From contig MLHP01000002.1 of NCBI GenBank assembly GCA_001999425.1, positions 1 to 64,000 of the forward strand: a stretch of DNA of 64,000 bases. The letters are read 5' to 3'. Source of the DNA: Rodentibacter genomosp. 2. GTDB lineage: Bacteria; Pseudomonadota; Gammaproteobacteria; Enterobacterales; Pasteurellaceae. The notes below the pieces were generated by a model, which made no database searches, was not told the origin of the DNA, and saw only the letters and a program-made list of their open reading frames with translations. Positions 51,528 to 59,583 of the stretch are shown here, one piece after another. Position numbers and translations under genes: made by a program. Numbering within the stretch: position 1 is the stretch's first letter; each line of letters opens with the position of its first letter.

Positions 51528-51766
51528 TTAGTATTTGTTGAAATGAGAGTAGTCGTATTCTAGCGTGGATTGATAAAATAAACCAGTTAAAAGCCAAGCA
51601 ATAGCAAGGATTTTATAAAAATAAAAAAAATTTTAAACTGTCATTTTTCACGGTTAAACACAGTGATTTTATTTTTGATCCAGTTCACACTTTTACTACT
51701 CCACACTATTAATTTTTTATAAAAAGAGTAAAGTAAAGAAAGTTTTTATCAAAATAGGAGCTTAAT

Positions 51767-51985
51767 ATGTTTCCCGAATTCAGAGACTTAATCACTAAAC
51801 TTAAAAATAATGATGCTTACTTTGAGCGTCTATTTAACAAGCATAATGAGTTGGATCAAGATATTAAAAATAAAGAAGAAAACATTCAGCTTGCAACCCA
51901 TACGGAAATTGAAATCTTAAAGAAAGAAAAACTACGAATTAAAGATGAGCTTTATGCTTATTTGAAAAAGAAAGCGATAGAATAA
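51767..51985 (+). CDS. YdcH-like small helical protein (DUF465)
   Basis: 72 residues forming a probable helical hairpin. N-terminus FPEFRDLITKLKNNDAYFE and middle HNELDQDIKNKE match the DUF465 pattern. Function unknown. Shine-Dalgarno AGGAG. It ends at an uptake-signal terminator. Confidence 0.85.
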   Translation: MFPEFRDLITKLKNNDAYFERLFNKHNELDQDIKNKEENIQLATHTEIEILKKEKLRIKDELYAYLKKKAIE

Positions 51986-51989
51986 AAAA

Positions 51990-52022
51990 CAAAAGTGCGG
52001 TCAAATTTAACCGCACTTTTTT
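51990..52022. terminator. Uptake-signal hairpin between convergent genes
   Basis: AAAAGTGCGGTCAAATTTAACCGCACTTTTTT: perfect cores with an AT loop. Shared by the DUF465 gene and the membrane protein gene that ends at 52023. Confidence 0.85.
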
Positions 52023-52826
52023 CTATACAAACACCATCCATAATGGCAAACAAATGCCGATAAACAGCAAAATAAATAATGTATTCAGACTTAGTGCCCA
52101 TTTTTGGAAACTATGAATAACTAAAATCGCTGCAATCACAAAATGACAAATAAAATAAATGGTGTAGGCAAAAATACTCTCCGAATTAAACCCACTTTGC
52201 AGACCGATAAAGATCAAGAAAATGAATATTGCCAAAGCATTTAAAGCCAGTAAAACAATCATTAACAGAGGCAACAGGGCAATAAAATTTTGCAAACGAT
52301 TTTTCGCTATCACTAACGCTAAATTCACCAATATCACTCCGGATAAAATCTGAGCGATAGGATTATATTCGACAAAAGCTGACAAAGGTAGTCGGCTAAA
52401 TAACATAAAATAGCTCAATCCGCCTAACCCCGCCACCAAGATTGCCATCAATAAAAAACTATTACGGGCTTTCTCAACTTTTGATTGTTTCCAAATAAAA
52501 TACACCACGGATAGACCGCACAGGCTCATTATATTGATAAAGGTATGGTGATAATCGGGTAAGAGACTCACCACCATCCATACGATCCAATAGAATGCAA
52601 AAGCTACATTCACTTTAACCAACCGCCCTCGCTGTCCGGGGCAAATTTCACCTTTATAAAACACCAGTAAAGAAAATAATTGCGCTATCAACACCGCTAG
52701 CCCCAAATGAGGAACTGCCTGTGCTTGAGGTTTTAACGCAAAAATAAAAAGCTCAATAACCAACAACATACAAAGAGTCAGTATCGAAAATAGCTGCACG
52801 GAAGATTTGGAGGATTGTTCTGACAT
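52023..52826 (-). CDS. Polytopic membrane protein of unknown function
   Basis: 267 residues with about eight to nine predicted membrane helices and short loops; the only notable hydrophilic loop is YKGEICPGQRGRLVKVN near residue 60. I do not recognise a family. Divergent from the TRIC/YicG-like gene across 98 bases that contain a uptake signal. Confidence 0.75.
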   Translation of the reverse strand: MSEQSSKSSVQLFSILTLCMLLVIELFIFALKPQAQAVPHLGLAVLIAQLFSLLVFYKGEICPGQRGRLVKVNVAFAFYWIVWMVVSLLPDYHHTFINIMSLCGLSVVYFIWKQSKVEKARNSFLLMAILVAGLGGLSYFMLFSRLPLSAFVEYNPIAQILSGVILVNLALVIAKNRLQNFIALLPLLMIVLLALNALAIFIFLIFIGLQSGFNSESIFAYTIYFICHFVIAAILVIHSFQKWALSLNTLFILLFIGICLPLWMVFV

Positions 52827-52924
52827 AATTGAAAAATATAGAAAAATAATGCGCCATTATGCTAAAAATTCACGATATTTTAAAGTAGAATGGACACAAT
52901 TTTGACCGCACTTTAGGAACTCAA

Positions 52925-53587
52925 ATGTTACTCAGTATTTTATATATTATCGGCATCACAGCCGAGGGCATGACCGGCGCCTTAGCTGCCGGACGTGAAA
53001 AAATGGATATTTTCGGGGTAATTATTATTGCCGCCGTCACCGCTATCGGAGGCGGTTCCGTTCGCGACGTGTTATTAGGTCACTACCCTTTAGGCTGGGT
53101 TAAACATCCCGAGTATTTTTTAATTGTGGCAAGTGCCGCGGTCATTACGGTTTATGTCGCCCCTTTTATTAACCATTTTATGCGCTACTTCCGCACCATT
53201 TTCTTAGTATTGGACGCCATGGGGCTAGTCGTATTTTCCATCATCGGTGCCCAAATTGCCATGGATATGGGGCATGGCGTCACGATTGTCTGTATCGCTG
53301 GTTGCATCACTGGTGCATTTGGCGGTGTATTACGGGATTTACTCTGTAACCGTATTCCCCTAGTATTCCAAAAAGAACTTTATGCCAGTGTTTCCCTTTT
53401 CGCTACCCTTACCTACTACTCACTCAGTACACTCCAAATAGAACACACCGTTGTCGTATTAATCACCTTAATCACAAGCTTTACACTACGGGTTTTAGCG
53501 ATCCGTTTTGCATGGGGGCTACCGGTATTTAACTATCAAGAATTATCACCGGAAGAACAAGATAAGTTACCGAAGAAAACAAAATAA
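52925..53587 (+). CDS. YicG-like (UPF0126/TRIC-type) membrane protein
   Basis: 220 residues made of two repeats of three membrane helices. The duplicated glycine motifs [19 protein letters not shown] and [18 protein letters not shown] are the family signature; related proteins form trimeric cation channels, and some bacterial members are linked to glycine uptake. Last chromosomal core gene before the type VI effector island. Confidence 0.87.
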   Translation: MLLSILYIIGITAEGMTGALAAGREKMDIFGVIIIAAVTAIGGGSVRDVLLGHYPLGWVKHPEYFLIVASAAVITVYVAPFINHFMRYFRTIFLVLDAMGLVVFSIIGAQIAMDMGHGVTIVCIAGCITGAFGGVLRDLLCNRIPLVFQKELYASVSLFATLTYYSLSTLQIEHTVVVLITLITSFTLRVLAIRFAWGLPVFNYQELSPEEQDKLPKKTK

Positions 53588-53633
53588 TCGACGTAGCCAA
53601 ATATTATGGCTACGCCGTTTCACTTTCAAAATC

Positions 53634-53669
53634 AACCGCACTTTAGTTTCTGATATCTAAAGTGCGGTT
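53634..53669. terminator. Uptake-signal hairpin at the left edge of the effector island
   Basis: AACCGCACTTTA and TAAAGTGCGGTT are perfect 12-base inverted copies around GTTTCTGATATC. A further hairpin (CGTAGCCA/TGGCTACG, 53592-53614) precedes it. The same uptake hairpin is repeated at 54580-54617, marking the tandem duplication described below. Confidence 0.75.
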
Positions 53670-53686
53670 GGATTTTTCGGTGTTTT

Positions 53687-54541
53687 TTAATGCTTATCCA
53701 ACCATGCCTGAATGCGGGCTTGGGTTTTCTTTTCGTTGTAGCCGATGGGTGGGAACAGGCTAAATTGATAAAACCAGTTGAAATAGTCGCTGGCAATGCG
53801 TTTTTCTTTTTTAAAGTATTTTCCGTATTCTTCGTCCGGGTTTTCGCTACCGAGATAATCCAAAATAAAAGTCAGTAATGCGTGATTTTGGTCTTCACAG
53901 GCGGGGCGGTAAATGCCCAACGGCACACGGCGAGGGCGTTTTTTCTCGGGGTTTTCGTGAGGGATAGTAAACACTAGGCTGCCAAAATGTTTCGGACGAA
54001 TCCACGGGGTGAAAAACTCCGGGCTTAAAAAGCGGAGAAGCTGTTCCCTATCCCGCTGTACGGATTTGGGATAATGCATAATATAAAGCTGCCCCCACGA
54101 CCAAAAATACACTAAACGGCGTTTGGCATCAAAGCGCACCGGACGCCATTTTGGCGAGGCGACCATAAAGAACCAGAATAGCGGGAAAAGAATATAGAAC
54201 CAGCCCCAGTAAAAACTTGACCAATGTTTTTTTATCATTCTCGCTTTAAATTCATCATAGTAGCCAATAGGGGGGGATTTATCATACCAAGAAAAAGAAA
54301 GGTGCTGTTCCCAAGTACCTTTTATTCCCCAATCAACCGAAATAGCCCATTGAATATCTCTAAACATAGTTTGAGTAGTAAAGTAGTCATAAATAAGAAA
54401 CCCTACCGTGCATAAAAACCATACCCAAGAGAGATCGGCACGGATATGACCGTCATTATAACGACGTACCTCAATCACGCCATCACCTAATTGTTTTACA
54501 TTGCGTGCAATCACATCAGGGCTGTATTCAGATAAGAACAT
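53687..54541 (-). CDS. Two-helix membrane protein, putative T6SS immunity, copy 1
   Basis: 284 residues. Order: basic N-terminus with RARNVKQLGDGVIEVRRY-like start, membrane helix 1 (about 36-56, WVWFLCTVGFLIYDYF), a loop of about 60 residues, membrane helix 2 (about 114-134, WGWFYILFPLFWFFMV), and a cytoplasmic domain of about 150 residues (RRLVYFWSWGQLYIMHYP). It is nearly identical to the copies at 54635 and 55907 except in the loop. The layout recalls DUF6708-type proteins found near T6SS effectors, but I am unsure of that. Position after a pore-forming-type effector suggests immunity; this is inference. The gene is the furthest downstream copy. Confidence 0.65.
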   Translation of the reverse strand: MFLSEYSPDVIARNVKQLGDGVIEVRRYNDGHIRADLSWVWFLCTVGFLIYDYFTTQTMFRDIQWAISVDWGIKGTWEQHLSFSWYDKSPPIGYYDEFKARMIKKHWSSFYWGWFYILFPLFWFFMVASPKWRPVRFDAKRRLVYFWSWGQLYIMHYPKSVQRDREQLLRFLSPEFFTPWIRPKHFGSLVFTIPHENPEKKRPRRVPLGIYRPACEDQNHALLTFILDYLGSENPDEEYGKYFKKEKRIASDYFNWFYQFSLFPPIGYNEKKTQARIQAWLDKH

Positions 54542-54542
54542 G

Positions 54543-54578
54543 TTATTTCACTCCTACATAGGTAATTTGGCTTTCAAA
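54543..54578 (-). pseudogene. Relic of an effector 3' end (about 11 codons)
   Basis: Reading left from 54578, FESQITYVGVK then stop corresponds to the last residues of the intact effector (FENEITYVGVK). It ends 1 base before the start of immunity copy 1, the same spacing as at the other two copies. Beyond FE the match is lost in a degenerate uptake signal. It is too short to be a gene and is best read as what remains after deletion of an effector. Confidence 0.7.
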
Positions 54579-54625
54579 ATCAACCGCATTTTAATTTCTG
54601 ATATCTAAAGTGCGGTTGGATTTTT
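54577..54625. repeat. Second copy of the uptake-signal hairpin in the duplicated unit
   Basis: The stretch from ATCAACCGCA to GGATTTTTC repeats 53630-53678 with a few changes (one arm is now CCGCATTTTA, weakening the stem). Together with the following 3' end of immunity copy 2 it shows that about 0.95 kb was duplicated in tandem. Confidence 0.75.
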
Positions 54626-54634
54626 CAGTGTTTT

Positions 54635-55471
54635 TTAATGCTTATCCAACCATGCCTGAATGCGGGTTTGGGTTTTCTTTTCGTTGTAGCCGATGGGTGG
54701 GAACAGGCTAAATTGATAAAACCAGTTGAAATAGTCGCTGGCAATGCGTTTTTCTTTTTTAAAGTATTTTCCGTATTCTTCGTCCGGGTTTTCGCTACCG
54801 AGATAGTCCAAAATAAAAGTCAATAATGCGTGATTTTGGTCTTCACAAGCGGGGCGGTAAATCCCCAATGGTACACGGCGAGGGCGTTTTTTCTCGGGAT
54901 TTTCGTGAGGGATAGTAAACACTAAGCTGCCAAAATGTTTCGGGCGGATCCATGGGGTGAAAAATTCCGGGCTTAAAAAACGAAGGAGCTGTTCCCGATC
55001 CCGCTGTACGGATTTGGGATAATGCATAATATAAAGCTGCCCCCACGACCAAAAATACACTAAACGGCGTTTGGCATCAAAGCGCACCGGGCGCCATTTT
55101 GGTGAGGCGACCATAAAGAACCAGAACAGTAGGAAAAGGATATAGAACCAGCCCCAGTAAATTCTTGCCCAGTGCATTTCGATCATTTCAACTTTAAATG
55201 TTTCATAGCCATCATTTATATATTCACTTCGTATAAAATTCCAACTTTTCTCTAATCCCCAATCAACCGAAATAGCCCACTTTATGTCATTGATCATAGT
55301 TTGGGTCGTAAAATAATCATAAATAAGAAACCCTACCATACATAAAAACCATACCCAAGAGAGATCGGCTCGAATATGCCCGTCGTTATAACGACGAACC
55401 TCAATCACGCCATCGCCTAATTGTTTTACATTGCGTGCAATCACATCAGGATTATATTGAGAGATAAACAT
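54635..55471 (-). CDS. Two-helix membrane protein, putative T6SS immunity, copy 2
   Basis: 278 residues, same layout as copy 1 with nearly identical first 60 and last 165 residues. The loop between the helices is different and shorter (KSWNFIRSEYINDGYETFK and neighbours). It begins 1 base after an orphan effector 3' end, as an effector/immunity pair would. Near the C-terminus it has TQTRIQ where the others have TQARIQ. Immunity role inferred. Confidence 0.65.
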   Translation of the reverse strand: MFISQYNPDVIARNVKQLGDGVIEVRRYNDGHIRADLSWVWFLCMVGFLIYDYFTTQTMINDIKWAISVDWGLEKSWNFIRSEYINDGYETFKVEMIEMHWARIYWGWFYILFLLFWFFMVASPKWRPVRFDAKRRLVYFWSWGQLYIMHYPKSVQRDREQLLRFLSPEFFTPWIRPKHFGSLVFTIPHENPEKKRPRRVPLGIYRPACEDQNHALLTFILDYLGSENPDEEYGKYFKKEKRIASDYFNWFYQFSLFPPIGYNEKKTQTRIQAWLDKH

Positions 55472-55472
55472 T

Positions 55473-55745
55473 CTATTTCACTCCTACATAAGTGATTTCA
55501 TTTTCAAAATAATCTGCATTAAATCTGTTCCACCAGTTTGACACTTCTTCGCCCAGTTTCGGATATTTGATTTTTACCGTTAAGATTTTCATTGCATTAT
55601 TACCTTTTGTATCAGAAATATAACGATAGTTTCGCAAGCTGCTAATTTGCGTCATATCAATCAATATTTCCCCTTGTGGTAAGAACCGTTTATGTACTTT
55701 ATCGGTCAGTATCGGTACTGAGGATTGACAAAAACATTCAACCGC
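55473..55745 (-). pseudogene. Orphan C-terminal fragment of a VasX-like effector
   Basis: About 90 codons without an upstream gene. The last 63 (from IDMTQISSLRNYRYIS) are identical to the end of the intact effector at 56766; before that, VHKRFLPQGEILID differs from VRKQFLSQGEILID, so it comes from a different allele rather than a simple copy. Homology fades at a uptake signal (55740-55750), where the rest of the gene is missing. Internal ATG 55664 could give a 63-residue peptide but no Shine-Dalgarno supports it. Confidence 0.8.
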
Positions 55746-55798
55746 ACTTTAGGCTTTTATCCGACATTATGTAGCAAATGCACAATTTAAAGAAAATA

Positions 55799-55877
55799 GA
55801 GGGACACCACGCCAGTGTCCGCCATACAATTTTTTCAAATCATTTCATTTTTTACGGACGCCAGCATGGCGTCCCTA
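55799..55877. repeat. Paired hairpin element (MITE- or REP-like)
   Basis: Two related palindromes face each other: GGGACACCACGCCAGTGTCC (55801-55820) and GGACGCCAGCATGGCGTCC (55857-55875). The second is a perfect 8-base stem with loop GCA; the first has the same stem with A-T pairs in place of G-C. As a pair they are also inverted copies of each other, 35 bases apart, so the whole element can fold as one long hairpin. It lies at a break between effector remnants and immunity copy 3. Confidence 0.65.
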
Positions 55878-55906
55878 CCTAGGAGATAAAATTTATGAGT
55901 AATTTT

Positions 55907-56764
55907 TTAATGCTTATCCAACCAAGCCTGAATGCGGGCTTGGGTTTTCTTTTCATTGTAGCCGATTGGTGGGAACAGGCTAAATTGATAAAACCAATTA
56001 AAATAGTCGCTGGCAATGCGTTTTTCTTTTTTAAAGTATTTGCCGTATTCTTCGTCCGGGTTTTCACTGCCAAGATAATCCAAAATAAAAGTCAGTAATG
56101 CATGATTTTGATCTTCACAAGCGGGGCGGTAAATCCCCAAGGGTACACGGCGAGGGCGTTTTTTCTCGGGATTTTCGTGAGGGATAGTAAACACTAAGCT
56201 GCCAAAATGTTTCGGGCGGATCCATGGGGTGAAAAATTCCGGGCTTAAAAAACGAAGGAGCTGTTCCCGATCCCGCTGTACGGATTTGGGATAATGCATA
56301 ATATACAGCTGCCCCCACGACCAAAAATACACTAAACGCCGTTTGGCATCAAAGCGCACCGGGCGCCATTTTGGCGAGGCGACCATAAAGAGCCAGAATA
56401 ATGGGAAGAGGATATAGAACCAGCCCCAGTAGCGAACTGACCAGTGCATTTCGAGCATTTCTTTTTTAAACTCATCATAATAACCAATAGGCATTTCTTT
56501 ATTGAATGCCTTAAAAGATTCCAAATGCCAGTTCCAGTTTTTTTCTAAGCCCCAATCAACTGAAATAGCCCACTTTATATCATTGATCATAGTTTGGGTC
56601 GTAAAATAATCATAAATAAGAAATCCTATTGTACATAAAAACCACACCCAAGAGAGATCGGCTCGAATATGCCCGTCGTTATAACGACGAACCTCAATCA
56701 CGCCATCGCCTAATTGTTTTACATTGCGTGCAATCACATCAGGATTATATTGAGAGATAAACAT
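55907..56764 (-). CDS. Two-helix membrane protein, putative T6SS immunity, copy 3 (cognate to the intact effector)
   Basis: 285 residues with the same two-helix layout as copies 1 and 2. The inter-helix loop is its own (NWNWHLESFKAFNKEMPIG), closer to copy 1 in its second half (PIGYYDEFK) and to copy 2 in its first part (MINDIKWAISVDWGLEK). It starts 1 base after the stop of the complete effector, so it is the best candidate for the cognate immunity protein. In VasX-like systems a membrane protein neutralises the pore-forming effector; by analogy the loop would face the periplasm. Confidence 0.7.
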   Translation of the reverse strand: MFISQYNPDVIARNVKQLGDGVIEVRRYNDGHIRADLSWVWFLCTIGFLIYDYFTTQTMINDIKWAISVDWGLEKNWNWHLESFKAFNKEMPIGYYDEFKKEMLEMHWSVRYWGWFYILFPLFWLFMVASPKWRPVRFDAKRRLVYFWSWGQLYIMHYPKSVQRDREQLLRFLSPEFFTPWIRPKHFGSLVFTIPHENPEKKRPRRVPLGIYRPACEDQNHALLTFILDYLGSENPDEEYGKYFKKEKRIASDYFNWFYQFSLFPPIGYNEKKTQARIQAWLDKH

Positions 56765-56765
56765 T

Positions 56766-59576
56766 CTATTTCACTCCTACATAAGTGATTTCATTTTCGA
56801 AATAATCTGCATTAAATCTGTTCCACCAGTTTGACACTTCTTCGCCCAGTTTCGGATATTTGATTTTTACCGTTAAGATTTTCATTGCATTATTACCTTT
56901 TGTATCAGAAATATAACGATAGTTTCGCAAACTGCTAATTTGCGTCATATCAATCAATATTTCCCCTTGTGATAAAAATTGCTTGCGTACATTATTACTA
57001 GGCATAGGCGCCGGCATGGGAATGTCGCTGCCCATATGCAATGCCGGGCGGGGAGTATAATCCATTACGCTGATTTCTACCGTCAGTTTATCCGCACTGC
57101 TTCTATCCTTAAACGCCGGGCAATAGACCCTTAGCTGATATTGGTTTGCTAAGGTAGTATCAATGCCGATACCCCATATCAGATTATAAAAACCGTTCAT
57201 TTCTTTTTCAAAAAAAGCTCTTGTTTTTCGTGAGTCATTGAGATTTTCAGCAGCAATCTTTTCCGCATCAAATAAACGTTGTGACAAATTAGGTCTTTGA
57301 ATATCCCAATATTTACCCGAATTCCCCCAGAACCCGGTTCTCACCCACCGCTCAAATTCATTATCCGCCACCAGGGAAGTCAGCACCGAACCGATTACTA
57401 ACACTACCCCGATCCCCACAAAGGCGCCGGTATAAGCAATGGTAGAGATTAAGAAACTGATTTCCGCCATGCCCGCCATTATCGCCGAATTGCGCGCTGC
57501 CGTGTCGCCAGTCCGCATCGCTTGGTGAGCTTGTGCAAAAGCAATCACCACCCCCAATACATTGGCAAGACGCCCGACATTTTTCAGAGTCAGATGCTTA
57601 GCCAGTTGGGTGCCTCTACCCTTGGTGGTTTCTATCCCAATCGGCTCTTTAAACTCAGCCAGCCCCTGAATTTGTTTTACCGCTTCTGTATCCAAGCGTT
57701 TGTAAAAGGTTCCCAATGCTTTATCGCCAAAGCCTTTCGTCCGTTCCAAACTTGCCACCAACGCCGCAAAATCATTCGCCAAACGAAATGAGGGGTGTAA
57801 AAACCATGCCTGCCATGAACCGGAATTATCTTCTTTATATTTCGCCCATTCCCGTAAATTCATAATTAACGTCCCGCCGGCAAAGAAAGTGCCGACCGAT
57901 TCGCTGACTTTCACCAGCCGTACCGCCGGATTGTAGTCGTTTTTTACAACGACATGGACATTCATATTAATATAATGATCGGCGCCTGAGCGTATGCCTT
58001 TGGTGAGTTCCGCCTGATAATGCGCCGCACTTAATCCTTTAAACAGCTCGTCGGCATTTTGAATTAGGGTGCGCATTTGTTGATTCACAATCTCTGCCCC
58101 CACATTCACACTGCCCACATGCGCCACGGAAATGGTTTGCAATTTTAACCCTGCGGCGGCTAAAAAGTGTGAATAGGGAATGGCGTTTTCAACCCCCTCT
58201 TTCCAAAGTAACATCTGTGCCGCCATCACCGATTCAATCATGATTTCAAAACGTAAGGCTTTGGTCGCCAGTTTTGCTGCCGTCTCTTTAGTGAGTTGAT
58301 TCAGTTTATCGCTTACGCTAAGGAGATTAGACAGAGTGGCGTGCCATGAGTTACCCTCGCCTTTAATCAGTAGATTTTTCTGCTGCTCCACGCCCTTTGG
58401 CGTATCGCCAAATCCCGCCATCGCCGTGCCGTAAAATGCCATGGCATAATCGGCAATAGAGGCTAATCTGTCTAATTGTTTTTGATTTGCTTCGCAGAGT
58501 TTATCTAAAAATGACATCTGTTCATGCGGTGTGCCGTTGCCCGTTTGATTTAACAAATTAAATTGAGCCATCGCCAAATTTTGCATAGTTTGTTCCGACA
58601 TCAGTGGGGATTTTTTGGCATAGATTTCAATTTGTTTACGCATATCTTCGTCTAGCGGGTCGGAACTCATCAGGTGTTTAAACCAATTTGGATTTTTATA
58701 CACCTGTTGTTCTATCTGCTTAATCGCCTTGGCGGTGGTAACCGGATAAAGTATTTTGGCAAATTCTTTTTGGCCGTTTGCCAAAATCCGTTGATGATAT
58801 GCGGAGATGTCTTTGATGTCGCCAATACGGTCAAATAAGGCAACGACCAAAGTTTTCTTTGCCGAACAACTATCAAATACCTTGTGTTGTTCGTTATAGC
58901 CTAAGCCGGTTAGGCGACGAAAGCTATCTATTAAATCCTGAATCTGTTTCTCCCGTTTAAAATCAGCGACCTTTTCAGCAAGCTTTTCGCCCGAAAAGAC
59001 GAACTGCTCCGAACCACCGGTTAAGGAGAATTTCTGCATGATTTGCGCTCGCTTGCTTGGCTCACGCTCTAATTCTTCAAACATTTCCGGCGCCCAGCGC
59101 TCCTCGCTGTAAGCACACTCAATCGCGCTCACTTGAGAATGAACATAGGCATAAGGAAAGGATTGCGGCAGTTTTTTCCATTCGCCACGCGCCGTACCGT
59201 CCGCCCAAACATATTGGGTAAAGCGATAAGGCAGTCCCCCTGATTTATTCAGTTTAGGGGCGTTACTGTCGTCATTGGAGACCGTATATTCAAAAATTAA
59301 CCAGCGTTTCTTTTCATCTGTGGCATTACCAACATGTTTTACCCGAGCGAGGATATATAGATAACCTTGGCGTAAACGGCGTAAGTCATAATTAGGATCT
59401 TTAATGCCTGTAGGCATGGGTGGCACTGTTCCTGTTTTAGCCGCCTCATTTAATGTTTCCGCTTTCATACTAAAACGTACCGGAAAAATCGGGACGATAT
59501 CCAATTGACAGGCAATAGGCTGCCCGAGCGTTTTGGTATTCGGATCCGTGCGACCGTCAATGTTATTTTTCGACAT
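56766..59576 (-). CDS. VasX/BTH_I2691-like type VI secretion effector
   Basis: 936 residues. The N-terminus (LDIVPIFPVRFSM, then NYDLRRLRQGYLYILARV) matches the toxin N-terminal domain of VasX and BTH_I2691-type T6SS effectors. A long helical middle follows, then a hydrophobic region (about 690-775: GRLANVLGVVIAFAQAH, and ISTIAYTGAFVGIGVVLVIG) fit to insert in membranes like a colicin pore. The C-terminal 60 residues (IDMTQISSLRNYRYIS on) are a small beta-rich domain repeated as fragments downstream. It lies 7 bases after the DUF4123 adaptor gene and 1 base before immunity copy 3. Function as a pore former is inferred from family and hydrophobicity. Confidence 0.82.
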   Translation of the reverse strand: MSKNNIDGRTDPNTKTLGQPIACQLDIVPIFPVRFSMKAETLNEAAKTGTVPPMPTGIKDPNYDLRRLRQGYLYILARVKHVGNATDEKKRWLIFEYTVSNDDSNAPKLNKSGGLPYRFTQYVWADGTARGEWKKLPQSFPYAYVHSQVSAIECAYSEERWAPEMFEELEREPSKRAQIMQKFSLTGGSEQFVFSGEKLAEKVADFKREKQIQDLIDSFRRLTGLGYNEQHKVFDSCSAKKTLVVALFDRIGDIKDISAYHQRILANGQKEFAKILYPVTTAKAIKQIEQQVYKNPNWFKHLMSSDPLDEDMRKQIEIYAKKSPLMSEQTMQNLAMAQFNLLNQTGNGTPHEQMSFLDKLCEANQKQLDRLASIADYAMAFYGTAMAGFGDTPKGVEQQKNLLIKGEGNSWHATLSNLLSVSDKLNQLTKETAAKLATKALRFEIMIESVMAAQMLLWKEGVENAIPYSHFLAAAGLKLQTISVAHVGSVNVGAEIVNQQMRTLIQNADELFKGLSAAHYQAELTKGIRSGADHYINMNVHVVVKNDYNPAVRLVKVSESVGTFFAGGTLIMNLREWAKYKEDNSGSWQAWFLHPSFRLANDFAALVASLERTKGFGDKALGTFYKRLDTEAVKQIQGLAEFKEPIGIETTKGRGTQLAKHLTLKNVGRLANVLGVVIAFAQAHQAMRTGDTAARNSAIMAGMAEISFLISTIAYTGAFVGIGVVLVIGSVLTSLVADNEFERWVRTGFWGNSGKYWDIQRPNLSQRLFDAEKIAAENLNDSRKTRAFFEKEMNGFYNLIWGIGIDTTLANQYQLRVYCPAFKDRSSADKLTVEISVMDYTPRPALHMGSDIPMPAPMPSNNVRKQFLSQGEILIDMTQISSLRNYRYISDTKGNNAMKILTVKIKYPKLGEEVSNWWNRFNADYFENEITYVGVK

Positions 59577-59583
59577 ATTTATT

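Noticed and set aside
55473..55664. A free-standing 63-residue gene beginning MIDMTQ
   Set aside because: It equals the end of the large effector, the homology runs upstream of the ATG, and there is no ribosome-binding site.
53690..56098. Plus-strand frames repeated in each of the three immunity genes
   Set aside because: They are conserved only because the coding strand is duplicated; no starts or ribosome sites support them except the one noted at 55895.
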